Origin: Urechis unicinctus
Lineage: Eukaryota > Annelida > Polychaeta > Xenopneusta > Urechidae
DNA length: 64,000 nucleotides
NCBI GenBank assembly: GCA_034190875.2
Contig: CM067350.1
Span: forward strand, 80,567,423-80,631,422
Reading direction: 5' to 3'
A model generated the notes under the pieces. The model searched no databases. It saw only the letters and a list, made by a program, of their open reading frames with translations, and had not been told where the DNA came from. The translations under genes were made by a program, and so were the position numbers. This document shows positions 62,690 through 64,000 of this stretch, piece after piece. How positions within the stretch are numbered: the stretch's first letter is position 1; the number at the start of each line of letters is the position of its first letter.

Positions 62690-63660
62690 TATAAGCTCTG
62701 TTGTGAGTGGCGCGTCTGGATTTTGGTCGTCACTCTGGAGTAAAGTTTGGTTTCATCTGCAACTATTTGTATTGTTATGTTTACATAACTGTCTGGATCA
62801 TTTATGTAGACGACAAAAAGAACGGATCCCATGCCTGAATCTCTAGGGATACCACTAGTAACCTTCGTCCTGACTAATTCAGCGCCATTTATCATCAATA
62901 TCTGCCTTCTGATACTGAGCCATTCATTTATCCATGCTGATATATATTGTCACTGATGCCGTGGGCAATACCTTTACCGCTCGACTGTTAATGCGGAATT
63001 TTATCAGAAATATTTGCTGAAGCTGGGTGGTCTATGATTTGCTGTCGGCTGCTTGGATATTGGTGTAAAATCAGCGCGTTTCCGGTCTTCCGGAACATTT
63101 CGTTCATGAATGGTTGAACGTAATTAGTAGTTGTAGGGATGCTTCTGTTTGGAGTTCCGCTTTAATCCGTGGGTAGACTTTATTAGGGTTGAGTGCCTTG
63201 TTTTGGTTTAACGAAGTTAACAATGTTAGGACTTTGTCCTGACTAAAAGTGATTCTGTGTTGTTGTTCCCCATTAACACAGTTGTATGATCTAATTGGTC
63301 CCAGGAGTCTTACTTTATTGCCAGTAAATTATAATGCGACAACCATTAAGCAAATGTGCTTTTTCATGGTTGTCTTAAATTACATTATTGCCACTAATAG
63401 AGGACGAAAGGGTTCGTTAGTTTTACTTATTCATAAGATGCTGTTGGCTTTGTTTGAACGTGATTTGCTTTGTTGTCCTCCAGTAATCTATGGTCGTTTA
63501 TATTTCTGCTTTACTGAAACGTTGGTAGTCATTGAATAAAGTGATCTGCATATTTTTCTGCTCTATTTAGCTTTTTCCATTAATATGTTTTTCGATTTTG
63601 TATCGTTCTACTCGCACTTCTCTTAGCAGAGTCACACTTGCATTATATTGTTGTGCTGGT
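62690..63660 (-). pseudogene. Decayed LINE reverse transcriptase fragment, paralogue of 9250-10245
   Basis: The best-preserved part is the minus-strand frame 62689-62898: MMINGAELVRTKVTSGIPRD, then SVLFVVYINDPDS and IVADETKLYSRV. It corresponds to SGVPQGSVLGPLLF-x-x-YINDLP ... FADDTKLY, with the catalytic second Asp changed to Glu. Pre-RT sequence lies toward 63560 and a MRKAK-like upstream part toward 63660. The matching remnant in segment A shows that the insertion preceded the duplication. Confidence 0.7.
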
Positions 63661-64000
63661 ATAGAGAGTGGGGGTTCTGACACACCCCTTCATCTATACT
63701 AAACCCTTAATTACAGCTAATACAGGATTTAGATTTATTTGCTCCCTGCTCACCCCAAGTCAAGAGAAAGGTACAGATATGTTTTTACACCCGAACACGT
63801 TCCAGACCTTCTGTGTATGTTCATCGTCTGCAGAAGATATGCTTGCTGTAGAGCTCCTGGATTGACGGCAGCGACGCATCAAGCTTATCCCAGCCATTCA
63901 TGCATTCCATTACGCAGTAGCAGGGGGCGTTTCGTTTCATCAGGCTCCTACTTAGCTGTCACTGTAAAGGAGTCTGGATTGTTTGCAGGCACCAGCTTGT
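63661..64000. other. Unannotated right edge
   Basis: No feature recognised. The last bases (TTTGCAGGCACCAGCTTGT) resemble TTTGCAGGCACCAACTAGC at 18061, which may be the start of a dispersed repeat that continues beyond the window. Confidence 0.35.

Larger units (their letters stand above)
61606..63660 (+). repeat. Duplicated segment B, paralogous to 2245-2880 and 7487-10245
   Basis: It starts with about four units of the 30-bp minisatellite (61606-61715), then CTGATGGACTCTCTCGAACA and AGAAAGCTGGAGTCATTACA uninterrupted, where segment A has the 4.5-kb LINE. Collinearity continues through the 21-bp repeat (62243-62335, about four units) and a minus-strand LINE remnant. B is the version with short arrays and no LINE, and so is informative about the ancestral arrangement. 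Confidence 0.85.

Overview
The window looks like repeat-dominated intergenic DNA from an animal, most likely an invertebrate. The reasons are a nearly complete non-LTR retrotransposon, a Polinton fossil, a PIF/Harbinger derivative, split reading frames with GT-AG-like junctions, several hundred bases of (AT)n and more than a dozen minisatellites. I found no convincing intact host gene, no operon-like layout, no CRISPR array and no rRNA or canonical tRNA gene. Most long open frames are tandem repeats whose unit length is a multiple of three, or (AT)n read as Tyr-Ile. I cannot name the species.

Layout. 0.8-2.96 kb: degenerate repeats and a 30-bp minisatellite. 2.96-7.48 kb: a LINE with ORF1 (coiled coil), ORF2 (zinc finger, endonuclease, reverse transcriptase) and a (TTA)n tail, inserted into a duplicated segment that resumes at 7.49-10.2 kb and has a second copy at 61.6-63.7 kb. 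10.5-12.2 kb: a tandem duplication with AT tracts. 12.24-16.8 kb: a Polinton fossil between two long AT tracts. 17.7-19.5 kb plus 32.1-33.1 kb: one copy of a host segment, split by a 12.56-kb insert (19535-32097) with 126-bp terminal inverted repeats; the insert holds a decayed multi-exon gene with a SWIM-like motif and a small poly-C-ended MITE. 33.1-36.4 kb: a LINE remnant and tandem arrays. 36.4-39.75 kb: the second copy of the split segment. 41.8-49.5 kb: dense minisatellites, including a 1.8-kb 28-bp array with higher-order structure. 50.0-51.0 kb: a Harbinger MITE. 54.2 and 59.3 kb: LINE remnants. 56-59 kb: more arrays.

The most interesting signal is comparative and lies inside the window. 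Two pairs of diverged segment copies (18.4-33.1 against 36.9-39.75 kb; 2.2-10.2 against 61.6-63.7 kb) are collinear, but at matching positions one copy has a single repeat unit, or a few, where the other has an array. Arrays have grown in either partner, so the window records several independent minisatellite births. The same comparison gives an approximate empty site for the 12.56-kb insert and the insertion context of the LINE.

Alignments were made by eye. Copy numbers and edges of degenerate arrays are approximate.
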